Shown here: one piece after another, positions 1 through 8,282 of the stretch
Layout: each line of letters begins with the position of its first letter
Numbering within the stretch: the first letter of the stretch is position 1
Assembly (NCBI RefSeq): GCF_900129375.1
Contig: NZ_FQVN01000006.1
Coordinates: forward strand, 496,001-560,000
Length of the DNA: 64,000 nucleotides
Direction: 5' to 3'
DNA from: Streptoalloteichus hindustanus
Lineage (GTDB): Bacteria > Actinomycetota > Actinomycetes > Mycobacteriales > Pseudonocardiaceae
Notes under the pieces: model-generated
The model's database searches: none
Told to the model about the DNA's origin: nothing
Seen by the model: the letters and a program-made list of their open reading frames with translations, nothing else
Translations under genes and position numbers: made by a program

Positions 1-456
1 GCTGTCGTTCAGGTGGACGGGGTCGAGGCCGACGGGACCGGTGACCCGGGCGCGGCGCCGTTCGCGTTCACGGTCGGCGCCTGGCGGCGGGCCGGCGTCC
101 CGGAGGCCGTCGTCATCGGCCTGCCGCCCGAGGTGGCGCAGGCGGTGCTGAACACCTACGTCGCGCGGGCCGGCGCGGGGGAGCGTTTCCGGCCGGGCGA
201 GTCGTACGATGGGTTCCTGGAGGGGTGCCCGGTCACCTTCGAGCGGGTGGCGGCGCAGTTCTACCCGGAGTACTTCGGGCACGCCTTCCTCGTCTATCGG
301 ACGGGCCAGTTCGCCGCCGTGCAGATCCTGGTGTCCGCGCCCGACGGCAGCTGGCCGTGGCAGGAGGACGCGCCTGGCGGGTTCGCGCGGTGGCAGCCGG
401 TGCTGACCGACAGCGGCGCGCCGGAGAGCTGGGTCCCCGGCGTCGACGGCCCCTGA
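1..456 (+). CDS. DUF4262 domain protein, 5' end missing
   Basis: The reading frame is open to base 1, so the start lies upstream. A GTG at 13 is in frame but looks internal: the residues before it (AVVQV) resemble the start of the domain in this family. Visible features are the PFAFTVG motif, EAVVIGLPPEVAQAVLN, and a C-terminal QILVSAPDGSWPW stretch, which together fit DUF4262. No function is established for this family. The gene is followed by a stem-loop terminator and then a methyltransferase on the same strand. I am fairly sure of the family and have no basis for a cellular role. Confidence 0.7.
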   Translation, partial: AVVQVDGVEADGTGDPGAAPFAFTVGAWRRAGVPEAVVIGLPPEVAQAVLNTYVARAGAGERFRPGESYDGFLEGCPVTFERVAAQFYPEYFGHAFLVYRTGQFAAVQILVSAPDGSWPWQEDAPGGFARWQPVLTDSGAPESWVPGVDGP

Positions 457-470
457 GCCGGGATCGAGAA

Positions 471-504
471 CCGGGGGCCAAGATCGAAAACCGGTGGCCC
501 CCGG
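471..504 (+). terminator. Stem-loop terminator after the DUF4262 gene
   Basis: A perfect 10-bp stem, ccgggggcca (471-480) pairing with tggcccccgg (495-504), encloses a 14-nt loop. There is no U-tract, as is usual for actinomycete terminators. The loop carries the second copy of a short direct repeat, gatcgaraaccgg (462 and 482). Confidence 0.6.
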
Positions 505-521
505 GTGCCCCGCCAGGCTGA

Positions 522-1388
522 ATGGTGGGCATGGACATGAACGCCGGGACGAACCCGGCGCCGGGCGGGACCGAGTCGCTGATCGCGAGCAATCGGGCGA
601 GCTGGGATGCCCGGGCCGGGGTGCACGAGCAGAGCGCCTTCTACGACCTGGAGGGGTTGCTGCGCGGCGAGGACCACCTCGCCGCGTTCGAGTACGCGGA
701 GTTGGGCGACCTGACCGGCAGGGACCTGGTCCACCTGCAGTGCCACCTGGGCACCGACACGGTGTGCCTGGCCAGGGCCGGGGCCAGGGCGGTCGGGCTG
801 GACTTCTCGGCGGAGTCGGTGGCCAGGGCCCGGCGGATCGCCGCCGAGGCCGGGGTGGACGTCGAGTACGTGCACGCGGACGTGTACGACGCCGTGTCCG
901 CGCTGGGTGGGCGCGCGTTCGACGTCGTCCACACCGGCAAGGGCGCGTTGAACTGGCTGCCCGACCTGGACGCCTGGGCGCGGGTCGCGGCCGAGCTGCT
1001 GCGCCCTGGCGGCCTGTTGCACGTGGTCGAGCTGCACCCCCTGTTCACGGCGGCCGCCGACGAGCAGCCCGAGCTGGCGAGCCGGCTCGTGCTGGACTGG
1101 CCGGCCGTCGCCACCGGCGAGCCGAACCGGTTCGAGGCCGGCCAGACCTACACCGACGGGCCGCCGCTGCCGGGGCACACCGTGACCTACGAGTGGTCCT
1201 TCGGCATCGGGGACGTGGTGCGGGCCGTGCTCGGCGCGGGCCTGCGGCTGGTATCCCTGACCGAGCACGAGATCACGCCGTGGGCCCGGTGGGACGGGAT
1301 GCGACCCGAGGGGCGGTGGTGGCGGTTGCCCGAGGGCGCGCCCCGGGTGCCCCTGTTGTTCTCGCTGCGCGCGGTCCGCGACGCCTGA
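522..1388 (+). CDS. Class I SAM-dependent methyltransferase
   Basis: This 288-aa protein has a Rossmann methyltransferase fold. Motif I is degenerate (VHLQCHLGTDTVCLA near residue 70), followed by an acidic motif-II-like AVGLDFSAESV, then EYVHADVYDA and FDVVHTGKGALNWLPD. LLRPGGLLHVVE is the usual post-motif III. The C-terminal half is rich in Trp and Arg (WARWDGMRPEGRWWRLP), as in a common actinobacterial group of unknown substrate. Several ATG codons cluster at 522, 531 and 537, so the exact start is uncertain; I use the first. It is monocistronic, with terminators on both sides. The substrate cannot be inferred. Confidence 0.8.
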   Translation: MVGMDMNAGTNPAPGGTESLIASNRASWDARAGVHEQSAFYDLEGLLRGEDHLAAFEYAELGDLTGRDLVHLQCHLGTDTVCLARAGARAVGLDFSAESVARARRIAAEAGVDVEYVHADVYDAVSALGGRAFDVVHTGKGALNWLPDLDAWARVAAELLRPGGLLHVVELHPLFTAAADEQPELASRLVLDWPAVATGEPNRFEAGQTYTDGPPLPGHTVTYEWSFGIGDVVRAVLGAGLRLVSLTEHEITPWARWDGMRPEGRWWRLPEGAPRVPLLFSLRAVRDA

Positions 1389-1452
1389 CGCGGGAGCTCC
1401 GGCCGGACCTGGGAGACGCCGGGCCCGACGGCGGTCGCGCGCGCCCGAGTTA

Positions 1453-1463
1453 TCCACTGTGGA
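1453..1463. repeat. TCCACWGTGGA palindrome (intergenic copy)
   Basis: tccactgtgga is one of eight copies of this odd-length palindrome in the window, and the only one outside a gene. It lies between the methyltransferase stop and a stem-loop terminator. Confidence 0.6.
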
Positions 1464-1487
1464 CAGTCCTGAGTGGACATAGTGTGG

Positions 1488-1513
1488 TCGCTTCGCGTAG
1501 TGGAGCGAAGCGA
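1488..1513. repeat. Short hairpin upstream of the convergent terminator
   Basis: A perfect 9-bp stem, tcgcttcgc (1488-1496) with gcgaagcga (1505-1513), has an 8-nt loop. It sits just before the large terminator and may act with it as a tandem terminator. Confidence 0.45.
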
Positions 1514-1520
1514 GCGCGTA

Positions 1521-1576
1521 GCCGGTTGTTTCCGGTGAGGGTGGGGAAACACCCCCCACCCTCACCGGAAACCGGC
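1521..1576. terminator. Bidirectional terminator between convergent genes
   Basis: The arms 1521-1546 and 1554-1576 pair over about 23 bp, with a 3-nt bulge (tgt) on the left side and a 7-nt loop. It lies between the methyltransferase (+) and the glycosyltransferase (-), so it can serve both. Confidence 0.75.
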
Positions 1577-1616
1577 ACGCGCCCGTCCGCTGGTGGTCAT
1601 CTCCGTGCGCGCCGAC

Positions 1617-2867
1617 TCACTTCCGGTCGAGTCGCTCCACCCACCAGGCCACGCGGCCCGCGCCGTCCTCGGCCTGGACGCGCCCGGCCAACGCCTGGGC
1701 GCGCCGCCGGTACGACTCGTCCGTCACGGCCTGGCGGATCAGGCCGGCGAGGCGCTCGACGGACAGTTCCGCCAACGGCACCGAGCCGGGGCTGACGCCG
1801 ACGAGTCGGAGGCGTTCGGCCCACCAGGGCTGGTCGGCGAGCACCGGCGTCAGCACCGCCGGCACGCCCGCGCGCAGCCCGGCGCCCGTGGTGCCGGCGC
1901 CGCCGTGGTGGACCACCGCCGCCATGCGGGGGAACAACCAGTCGTGCGGCACGGAGTCGATGCCGAGCACGTCGTCGCCGCTGGCCGTCATCCCGGCCCA
2001 GCCGGCCTGGACCACACCCCGGACGCCCACCCGGCGCAGCGCCGCCGCGACGATCCCGGACAGCCGCTCGCTCTCGCCGGGGCTCATGCTGCCGAACCCG
2101 ACGAACACCGGCGCCGGGCCGGCCGCCAGGAAGTCCACCAGCTCGGCCGGCGGCTCCCATCCCGCCGGGCGCTCCGGCCACCAGTAGCCGACGATCTCCA
2201 CGCCGGGTCGCCAGTCGCCGGGCCGGGGCACGACCGACGGGCTGAACCCGTGCAGGATCGGGTGCCGGGCGTCCTCCAGCATCTGCGCGCGGACGGCGCC
2301 GAGCCGTGCCGGCGGCAGTCCCAGCCGTCGACCGAACTCCTTCAGCTCGTCGTCGAAGGGCGTCGGGACGCGCGTGGCGAGCCGGGTGACGAGCCGGACG
2401 CCCCACCGGGGGATGGCCAGCCCGCCGAGGCTGGGCAGGGTGAACTCCGTGGTCGGCACCCCGGGGAACAGCTCCAGCGACACGCTCGGGATGCCCATCG
2501 CCTTCGCCACCAGGTACCCGTGGGTCATCACGCCCCGCTGGAGGAGCAGGACGTCGGCGCCCTCGGCGGCGGCGGCGACGTCGTCGCCGAGGTTCGCCAT
2601 GAGCTGCTGGCCCATGCGGATGTTGTTGCGGATGCCGCGCAGCCCCGTCCCGCCCCGTTGCCACTCCCTGCCCTGCTCGGACGACAACATCGTCCGGGTG
2701 TCGCTCGACATGCGCCGGAACTCGCAGCCGGTGGCCCGCACCACGTCGGCGAAGCCCTCCTCGGTCGCGATCGCGACGTCGTGGCCGGCCGCGAGTAACC
2801 GCGTCGCCACGCCGGTGTAGGGCGCCACGTCGCCCCGTGAGCCGATCGTCATGATGACGACCTTCAT
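1617..2867 (-). CDS. UGT/MGT-type glycosyltransferase (GT1 family)
   Basis: This 416-aa protein begins MKVVIMTIGSRGDVAPY. GSRGDV at residues 8-13 is the N-terminal signature of the sterol/macrolide glycosyltransferase group. The nucleotide-sugar-binding C-terminal half has PVFVGFGSMSP, SVPHDWLFPRMAAVVHHGG and the GGAGTTGAGLRAGVP motif. Such enzymes move a sugar from a UDP- or dTDP-sugar to a lipophilic aglycone. The start at 2867 is chosen because the GSRGDV motif must lie near the N-terminus. The regulator ends 20 bp upstream on the same strand, so the two form a likely operon. The aglycone is unknown; self-resistance or xenobiotic inactivation is plausible but inferred. Confidence 0.85.
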   Translation of the reverse strand: MKVVIMTIGSRGDVAPYTGVATRLLAAGHDVAIATEEGFADVVRATGCEFRRMSSDTRTMLSSEQGREWQRGGTGLRGIRNNIRMGQQLMANLGDDVAAAAEGADVLLLQRGVMTHGYLVAKAMGIPSVSLELFPGVPTTEFTLPSLGGLAIPRWGVRLVTRLATRVPTPFDDELKEFGRRLGLPPARLGAVRAQMLEDARHPILHGFSPSVVPRPGDWRPGVEIVGYWWPERPAGWEPPAELVDFLAAGPAPVFVGFGSMSPGESERLSGIVAAALRRVGVRGVVQAGWAGMTASGDDVLGIDSVPHDWLFPRMAAVVHHGGAGTTGAGLRAGVPAVLTPVLADQPWWAERLRLVGVSPGSVPLAELSVERLAGLIRQAVTDESYRRRAQALAGRVQAEDGAGRVAWWVERLDRK

Positions 2868-2887
2868 CGTTACCCCCAGTCGCCCGC

Positions 2888-3370
2888 CTACCGGCGGTGC
2901 TCGGCGTCCCACTGCTCGAACATGGGCTCGACCTCCTCGGACAACCACCGGAAGGCCTCGTTGGCGGCCCGCACCCGCGCGGACCGCTCGGGGTCGTCGG
3001 GGAGCAGCGCCATGCCCTGCCGGGTGATCTCCAGGAACTCGGACAGCCCGGCGAACCGCTGGCGCATCACCCTCGCCCAGGCGTCGTCCGCGATCCGGTA
3101 GTAGGTCGTGCGCTCGCCGGGGCGGGTCACGGCCTGCACGAGGTTCGACGACGTCAGCACCCGCAGGGTGCTGGTCAGCGAGGCCCGGCTCGCCCGGATC
3201 GCCTCGGCGATGCCCGCGGCCGACTGCTCCCTCGGCTCGCACACCATCAGCCAGCCCAGCGCGCGCCCCGTGATCGGGGGCCACCCGCTCAGCCGCATGA
3301 AGTACGTCGCGACCTGTTCCGCCCACGCCCGCAGCTCGTCGAGCTCCGGCTCACGCCTCTCGGTGCCCAT
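2888..3370 (-). CDS. GbsR/MarR-family transcriptional regulator
   Basis: This 160-aa protein has a winged helix-turn-helix in its N-terminal half. The recognition region reads AAGIAEAIRASRASLTSTLRVL and is followed by a wing, GERTTYYRIADDAW, a layout typical of GbsR/MarR regulators. The C-terminal part (EVEPMFEQWDAE) would form the dimerisation helix. It is the first gene of a pair with the glycosyltransferase, so it probably represses that pair and responds to a substrate of the enzyme (inference). The ATG at 3370 follows an AT-richer leader with repeated elements. Confidence 0.8.
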   Translation of the reverse strand: MGTERREPELDELRAWAEQVATYFMRLSGWPPITGRALGWLMVCEPREQSAAGIAEAIRASRASLTSTLRVLTSSNLVQAVTRPGERTTYYRIADDAWARVMRQRFAGLSEFLEITRQGMALLPDDPERSARVRAANEAFRWLSEEVEPMFEQWDAEHRR

Positions 3371-3384
3371 CGCGACTCAGTACA

Positions 3385-3432
3385 GCAGTGTCAGCGGATG
3401 TTGGCAATTACAGCACCTACTGAAATTGGTGT
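3385..3432 (-). promoter_or_regulatory. Candidate operator/promoter of the MarR-glycosyltransferase pair
   Basis: The leader is clearly more AT-rich than its surroundings. On the minus strand it carries two copies of TGCTGTA (in ggTGCTGTAatt and acTGCTGTActg), with CAGTA or ACTGA next to them. This is the sort of repeated half-site expected of an autoregulated MarR promoter. No experimental consensus is known to me. Confidence 0.35.
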
Positions 3433-3480
3433 AACGAGCATGACGTGGACGGGACCGCTCGCGGCGAGTACAGAGCGGGT

Positions 3481-3522
3481 TCTTGCGCGCATGCACGACG
3501 TGTTGCGTGCATGCGCGCAAGA
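3481..3522. repeat. Perfect 16-bp inverted repeat upstream of ruvC
   Basis: tcttgcgcgcatgcac (3481-3496) is exactly mirrored by gtgcatgcgcgcaaga (3507-3522), with a 10-nt loop. It lies 17 bp before the SOS box, in the gap between the divergent MarR gene and ruvC. It could be an operator, or a cruciform or hairpin. No gene ends here, so a terminator role is not obvious. Confidence 0.7.
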
Positions 3523-3539
3523 GTCGACCAACTAGGGTC

Positions 3540-3555
3540 TCGAACGGGTGTTCGT
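3540..3555 (+). promoter_or_regulatory. SOS (LexA) box of ruvCAB
   Basis: TCGAACGGGTGTTCGT matches the actinobacterial LexA consensus TCGAAC-N4-GTTCGA at all positions but the last. It is 49 bp upstream of the ruvC start. LexA control of ruvC is known in mycobacteria, so damage-inducible expression of ruvCAB is expected. Confidence 0.85.
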
Positions 3556-3604
3556 CGGAACGGGTGGTCGGCTGGGGCCGAGCCGGGGTGTCGAGGAGGC
3601 GCGC

Positions 3605-4219
3605 GTGCGGGTGCTGGGTGTCGACCCCGGCCTGACCCGGTGCGGGATCGGCGTGGTCGACGGCGGCTCCGGGCGCAGCGTGCGCTGCGTGGACGTCGGG
3701 GTGATCCGCACGCCGGTGGACGCCGACCTCGCGCACCGGCTGCTGGCCGTGGCCGAGGGCCTGGAGGAGTGGCTGGACCGGCACCGGCCGCAGGTCGTGG
3801 CGATCGAGCGGGTGTTCAGCCAGCACAACGTGCGCACCGTGATGGGCACCGCCCAGGTCAGCGGGATCGTCGCGGTGGCGGCGGCCCGCAGGGGCCTGCC
3901 GGTGGCCTTCCACACCCCCAGCGAGGTCAAGGCCGCCGTCACCGGCTCCGGCCGCGCCGACAAGGCGCAGGTCACGACCATGGTCACCCGGTTGCTCCAG
4001 CTCGCGGAGGCCCCGAAGCCGGCCGACGCGGCCGACGCGCTGGCCCTGGCCGTGTGCCACCTGTGGCGGGGCCCGATGCTGACCAGGATGGCCGAGGCCG
4101 AGGCCAGGGCGGCGGAGCTGGCCAGGGCCCACCGGGCCCGGCTGGCCGAGGCCGCGCGGCGGGCGCCCCGGGCCGGACGCGCCGGGACGGGACGAGCAGA
4201 GGCAGGAGGAGCAGGGTGA
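3605..4219 (+). CDS. ruvC: Crossover junction endodeoxyribonuclease RuvC
   Basis: RuvC nicks Holliday junctions symmetrically during recombinational repair, working with RuvAB. The 204-aa protein opens with [12 protein letters not shown]. The catalytic acids are Asp7 and Glu68 (VVAIERVF), plus the C-terminal pair in PADAADALA near residue 140. [12 protein letters not shown] is the DNA-contacting segment. The GTG at 3605 is chosen because it puts Asp7 in place and follows a GAGGAG Shine-Dalgarno; an upstream in-frame start would add 19 unrelated residues and overlap the SOS box. The C-terminus is an Ala/Arg/Gly-rich tail. Its stop overlaps the ruvA start (GTGA). Confidence 0.97.
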   Translation: MRVLGVDPGLTRCGIGVVDGGSGRSVRCVDVGVIRTPVDADLAHRLLAVAEGLEEWLDRHRPQVVAIERVFSQHNVRTVMGTAQVSGIVAVAAARRGLPVAFHTPSEVKAAVTGSGRADKAQVTTMVTRLLQLAEAPKPADAADALALAVCHLWRGPMLTRMAEAEARAAELARAHRARLAEAARRAPRAGRAGTGRAEAGGAG

Positions 4220-4824
4220 TCGCATCGGTCCGCGGGCCCGTGTTGTCGGTCGGGTTGGACCACGCCGTGGTGGAGGTCGGCGGGGTCGGCCTCGCGGTGC
4301 ACGCCACCCCCTCGACGCTGGCCGCGCTGCGCAGGGGCGAGGAGGCCGCGCTGGCCACCGCGCTCGTCGTGCGGGAGGACTCGCTCACCCTCTACGGCTT
4401 CGCCGACGCCGAGGCGCGGGAGCTGTTCGGCCTGCTCCAGACCGTGACCGGCGTCGGCCCCCGGCTGGCACTGGCCACGCTGGCGGTGCTGGAGCCGGAC
4501 AAGCTGCGGCACGCGATCTCGGAGGGCAACATCACCGTGCTCACCCAGGTGCCGGGCATCGGGCGCAAGGGCGCGGAGCGGCTGGTGGTCGAGCTGCGGG
4601 ACAAGATCGGCGCGTTCGGCGCCGCCGAGGGCCCGGCCGGCCCCACCCCCGGCGACACGCGGCGCGTGCGGGCCGAGGTGTGCGAGGCGTTGGTGGGCCT
4701 CGGGTTCTCCGCCAAGCAGGCCGAGCAGACCGTCGACGCGGTGCTGGCCGACGGCGAGGTCGCCGCGCGCGACACCTCGGCGGTGCTGCGCAGGGCGCTG
4801 GTCGTGCTCGGCCGGAAGAAGTAG
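4216..4824 (+). CDS. ruvA: Holliday junction branch migration protein RuvA
   Basis: RuvA binds the four-way junction and loads the RuvB motor. The 202-aa length is normal for the family. Residues 1-62 form the OB fold ([20 protein letters not shown]). Two helix-hairpin-helix motifs follow, [12 protein letters not shown] and [15 protein letters not shown] flexible linker rich in Gly and Pro leads to domain III, which binds RuvB ([17 protein letters not shown]). It overlaps ruvC by 4 bp and is separated from ruvB by 19 bp, so all three share the SOS-controlled transcript. Confidence 0.97.
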   Translation: MIASVRGPVLSVGLDHAVVEVGGVGLAVHATPSTLAALRRGEEAALATALVVREDSLTLYGFADAEARELFGLLQTVTGVGPRLALATLAVLEPDKLRHAISEGNITVLTQVPGIGRKGAERLVVELRDKIGAFGAAEGPAGPTPGDTRRVRAEVCEALVGLGFSAKQAEQTVDAVLADGEVAARDTSAVLRRALVVLGRKK

Positions 4825-4843
4825 GGCGGGTCGAGGGCAGGTC

Positions 4844-5911
4844 ATGGACGACGCCGTGCACGACACCTGGATGCCGGACGAGGCGCCGCTGTCCCCCCAC
4901 GCCGAGCCCGGCGACCGGGACGTGGAGTCGACCCTGCGCCCCCGCCGGCTGGCCGAGTTCGTCGGCCAGTCCCGGGTGCGCGAGCAGCTCGACCTCGTGC
5001 TGGAGGGCGCGCGCCGGCGGGGCGCGCCACCCGACCACGTCCTGCTGTCCGGGCCGCCGGGGCTGGGCAAGACCAGCCTCGCCCTGATCATCGGCGCGGA
5101 GCTGGGCAGCGCGGTCCGGGTCACCTCCGGCCCCGCCCTGGAGCGCGCCGGCGACCTCGCCGCGATGCTGTCCAACCTCGTCGAGGGCGACGTGCTGTTC
5201 ATCGACGAGATCCACCGCATCGCCCGGCCGGCGGAGGAGATGCTCTACCTGGCCATGGAGGACTTCCGGGTCGACGTGGTCGTCGGAAAGGGGCCGGGCG
5301 CCACCAGCATCCCGCTGGACATCGCCCCGTTCACCCTGGTGGGCGCGACCACCCGGTCGGGTGTGCTCACCGGCCCGCTGCGGGACCGGTTCGGCTTCAC
5401 CGCGCACATGGAGTTCTACTCGCCCGAGGAGCTGGAGCGGGTGCTGCGGCGCTCGGCCGCGATCCTGGGCGTGGACCTGCGGCCGGACGGCGCCGAGGAG
5501 GTCGCCCGACGCTCCCGGGGCACACCCCGGATCGCCAACCGGCTACTGCGGCGCGTCCGCGACTACGCCGAGGTGCGGGCCGACGGCGCGGTGACCAGGG
5601 AGGTCGCCAGGGCCGCCCTGGCCGTCTACGACGTCGACGAGCTGGGGCTGGACCGGCTGGACCGGGCCGTGCTCGACGCGCTGGTGCGGTCCTTCCACGG
5701 CGGGCCGGTCGGCGTGTCCACCCTCGCGGTGGCCGTCGGCGAGGAGCCGACGACCGTGGAGGAGGTCTGCGAGCCCTACCTGGTGCGGGCCGGGATGCTG
5801 GCCCGAACTCCACGCGGCCGGGTGGCCACCGCCGCCGCGTGGCGGCATCTCGGGCTGGAGCCGCCGGGCCACGCGCCCGGAGAGGATTTGCCCACGTCGT
5901 CCGAGGAGTGA
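4844..5911 (+). CDS. ruvB: Holliday junction helicase motor RuvB
   Basis: RuvB is the AAA+ ATPase ring that drives branch migration. The 355-aa protein has Walker [12 protein letters not shown], Walker [11 protein letters not shown], sensor 1 LVGATTRSG and an arginine-finger region TGPLRDRFG. The C-terminal winged helix includes [15 protein letters not shown], the usual RuvB ending. An acidic N-terminal extension of about 25 residues precedes [14 protein letters not shown]. It is the last gene of the ruvCAB operon. Confidence 0.97.
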   Translation: MDDAVHDTWMPDEAPLSPHAEPGDRDVESTLRPRRLAEFVGQSRVREQLDLVLEGARRRGAPPDHVLLSGPPGLGKTSLALIIGAELGSAVRVTSGPALERAGDLAAMLSNLVEGDVLFIDEIHRIARPAEEMLYLAMEDFRVDVVVGKGPGATSIPLDIAPFTLVGATTRSGVLTGPLRDRFGFTAHMEFYSPEELERVLRRSAAILGVDLRPDGAEEVARRSRGTPRIANRLLRRVRDYAEVRADGAVTREVARAALAVYDVDELGLDRLDRAVLDALVRSFHGGPVGVSTLAVAVGEEPTTVEEVCEPYLVRAGMLARTPRGRVATAAAWRHLGLEPPGHAPGEDLPTSSEE

Positions 5912-6036
5912 CCGGGCAGGCCCCGCCGTGACCTCCGCCTCATGCCCCGCGCGCCGCGTTTGGCACACTCGGAGGCGGCACCCCGCAGAACCGGACGAAA
6001 CAACCAGGCGACGCACCGTCGCCGGAGACGAGAACG

Positions 6037-6423
6037 ATGGACGCCTCCTTCCTCTTCCCCCTTCTGATCATCCTGCTCGCGCTGCCGCTGTTCCTGAGCA
6101 CCCGCAAGCAGAAGAAGATGATGCAGGAGATGCAGTCCCTGCAGAACTCCCTCGGCCCCGGCGACCGGGTCATGACGACCTCCGGCCTGTACGGCACCGT
6201 CGTCGGCACCGACGAGGACACCCTCGACGTCGAGATCGCGCCGGGCGTGGTGACCACCTGGCTGCGGGCGGCCGTGCGGGAGAAGGTGCAGACCGACACC
6301 GCCGGGACCGACTCGGCGACCACCGTCGAGGCGACCGAGGAGCCCGCCGCGGAGGCCCCCAAGGACAAGAAGGACGGCCCGCAGGTCGCCCCGCCTCTGG
6401 AGCAGGGCAACAACGGCCGGTAA
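6037..6423 (+). CDS. yajC: Preprotein translocase accessory subunit YajC
   Basis: This 128-aa protein has one N-terminal membrane segment (FLFPLLIILLALPLFLS), then the conserved basic stretch TRKQKKMMQEMQSLQNSL and the domain GDRVMTTSGLYGTVVG. The C-terminus is acidic and Ala/Pro-rich, as in other actinobacteria. YajC associates with SecDF and SecYEG in the membrane. It stands ahead of secD-secF, separated by a strong stem-loop. Confidence 0.93.
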   Translation: MDASFLFPLLIILLALPLFLSTRKQKKMMQEMQSLQNSLGPGDRVMTTSGLYGTVVGTDEDTLDVEIAPGVVTTWLRAAVREKVQTDTAGTDSATTVEATEEPAAEAPKDKKDGPQVAPPLEQGNNGR

Positions 6424-6484
6424 GAATGCGTGAGCGCTCGGTGGGGTGCGGCACACACCGAGCACATCCGATCACCGGTACGCT

Positions 6485-6534
6485 GCGCCCCCGCCCGGTC
6501 TGACGGCTCGCGCTGTCAGACTGGGCGGGGGCGC
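6485..6534 (+). terminator. Long stem-loop between yajC and secD
   Basis: The arms 6485-6504 and 6515-6534 pair over 20 bp with one G-T wobble, around a 10-nt loop. It may terminate or attenuate transcription between yajC and secDF, or protect the yajC mRNA 3' end. Confidence 0.65.
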
Positions 6535-6592
6535 GCACCGCGTTTCGCGGGGCGTGCCGTTACCGACGTGTGGTTGAGGAGACGGACGCACC

Positions 6593-8281
6593 GTGGCACC
6601 TCCGGCCGGGCAGATCCGCCCAGGGCGATACCTGGCGGCCTTCGCCCTGATCGTCGCCGTGCTCTACGCGCTGGTGTTCTTCACCGGCGATGGCAAGGCG
6701 ACCCCCAAGTTGGGCATCGACCTGCAGGGCGGGACGCGGGTCACGCTCACCGCGCGCTCCCCTGACGGGACCCCCCCGACCAGGGAGGCGCTGAACCAGG
6801 CCAAGGCCATCATCGACCAGCGCGTCAACGGCCTGGGCGTCAACGGCGCCGAGGTCGTCCTGGACGGCAACAACCTGGTCATCACGGTGCCGGGCGAGGA
6901 GAGCGACCAGGCGAAGAACCTGGGCCGGACGGCCGAGGTGAACTTCCGCAAGGTCGTCACCGCGCTGCCGGCCGGGCCCCAGCCGACCCAGCCGACCACC
7001 CCGCCGGCCCAGTCCTCGGCGCCGGCGGCGCCCTCGGGCGGCGCCAAGCCGCAGGGCCGTCCGCTGCCGGCGGCCGAGCAGCCGCCCTCCGGCGGCCAGC
7101 AGCCGCCGACGTCCTCGGCGGCCCCCGCGCCCGCCCAGGACCCCGCCGCCGCGGTCGACCCGAAGGCGGCCGAGGACATCCGCAAGGCCAAGGAGCTGCG
7201 GCAGAGCGCCGACCCGGCGGTGCAGCAGCAGGCGCTGGCGCAGCTCGACTGCTCCCAGGCCGACCCGCTGCGCGGCAACGACGACCCGAACCTGCCGCTG
7301 GTGACCTGCTCCGAGGACCGGACCGAGAAGTACGTCCTCGACAAGGTCTTCCTGCCGGGCAAGGAGGTCGCCACGGCCAACGCGGTGCCGACCCCGAACG
7401 GCCCCGGCTTCATCGTCGAGCTGGACTTCCGCAGCGGCGGCGCCAAGACCTGGGGTGACTTCACCTCCGCCAACGTCGGCCAGCGGGCCGCGTTCGTGCT
7501 GGACAGCCAGGTCGTCTCCGCGCCGCGGATCGAGTCCGCCATCCTCGGCGGCAAGACCCAGATCAGCGGCCAGTTCAACCAGCAGTCGGCCACCGAGCTG
7601 GCCAACGTGCTGAAGTACGGCGCGCTGCCGCTGTCCTTCGCCGCGTCCGAGGCCGAGACGGTGTCGGCGACGCTGGGCCTCGCCTCGCTCAAGGCGGGTC
7701 TGCTCGCCGGCGCGATCGGCCTGGCGCTGGTGTTCGTCTACTGCCTGTTCTACTACCGGGCGCTCGGCGTGCTGACGATCCTGTCGCTGGCCCTGTCCGG
7801 CGTACTCGTCTACGCCGTGCTCGTGCTCCTCGGCCGGTGGATGGGCTACACGCTGGACCTCGCCGGCGTCGCCGGCTTCATCGTCTCGATCGGCATCACC
7901 GCGGACTCGTTCATCGTGTTCTTCGAACGCCTCAAGGACGAGGTCCGGGAGGGCCGGACGTTCCGGTCCGCGGTGCCGAGGGCGTGGACGCGGGCGCGGC
8001 GCACCATCCTGTCCGCCGACACGGTGAGCTTCATGGCCGCCGCGGTGCTGTACGTGCTGGCCGTGGGCCAGGTGAAGGGCTTCGCGTTCACCATGGGCAT
8101 GTCCACGGTGCTCGACCTCGTGGTCGTGTTCCTGGCGACCCACCCGCTGGTCGTCTACGCGTCCCGGTCCAAGTTCCTGTCCAGCCCCGGGCTGTCCGGC
8201 CTCGGTGCGATGCAGCGGATGGGCGCCGCCCAGCGCGCGGCCAACAAGGTCGCCGCGACGACGTCCGCGAAGGAGGCGTGA
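6593..8281 (+). CDS. secD: Protein translocase subunit SecD
   Basis: SecD uses the proton-motive force to complete export after SecA. The 562-aa protein begins with a membrane helix (YLAAFALIVAVLYALVFF) and the conserved LGIDLQGGTRVTL. The periplasmic P1 region holds a long Pro/Ala/Gln-rich insertion (residues about 130-190), a common actinobacterial feature. Five membrane helices follow at the C-terminus, with the family motifs ALPLSFAASEAETVSATLG and ITADSFIVFFERLKDEVREG. The GTG start at 6593 has family-typical spacing to the first helix. secF follows after one base. Confidence 0.95.
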   Translation: MAPPAGQIRPGRYLAAFALIVAVLYALVFFTGDGKATPKLGIDLQGGTRVTLTARSPDGTPPTREALNQAKAIIDQRVNGLGVNGAEVVLDGNNLVITVPGEESDQAKNLGRTAEVNFRKVVTALPAGPQPTQPTTPPAQSSAPAAPSGGAKPQGRPLPAAEQPPSGGQQPPTSSAAPAPAQDPAAAVDPKAAEDIRKAKELRQSADPAVQQQALAQLDCSQADPLRGNDDPNLPLVTCSEDRTEKYVLDKVFLPGKEVATANAVPTPNGPGFIVELDFRSGGAKTWGDFTSANVGQRAAFVLDSQVVSAPRIESAILGGKTQISGQFNQQSATELANVLKYGALPLSFAASEAETVSATLGLASLKAGLLAGAIGLALVFVYCLFYYRALGVLTILSLALSGVLVYAVLVLLGRWMGYTLDLAGVAGFIVSIGITADSFIVFFERLKDEVREGRTFRSAVPRAWTRARRTILSADTVSFMAAAVLYVLAVGQVKGFAFTMGMSTVLDLVVVFLATHPLVVYASRSKFLSSPGLSGLGAMQRMGAAQRAANKVAATTSAKEA

Positions 8282-8282
8282 C

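Noticed and set aside
1617-3326. Longer 569-aa version of the glycosyltransferase
   Set aside because: The extra 153 residues are an alternate-frame reading of the MarR gene; the GSRGDV motif fixes the start at 2867.
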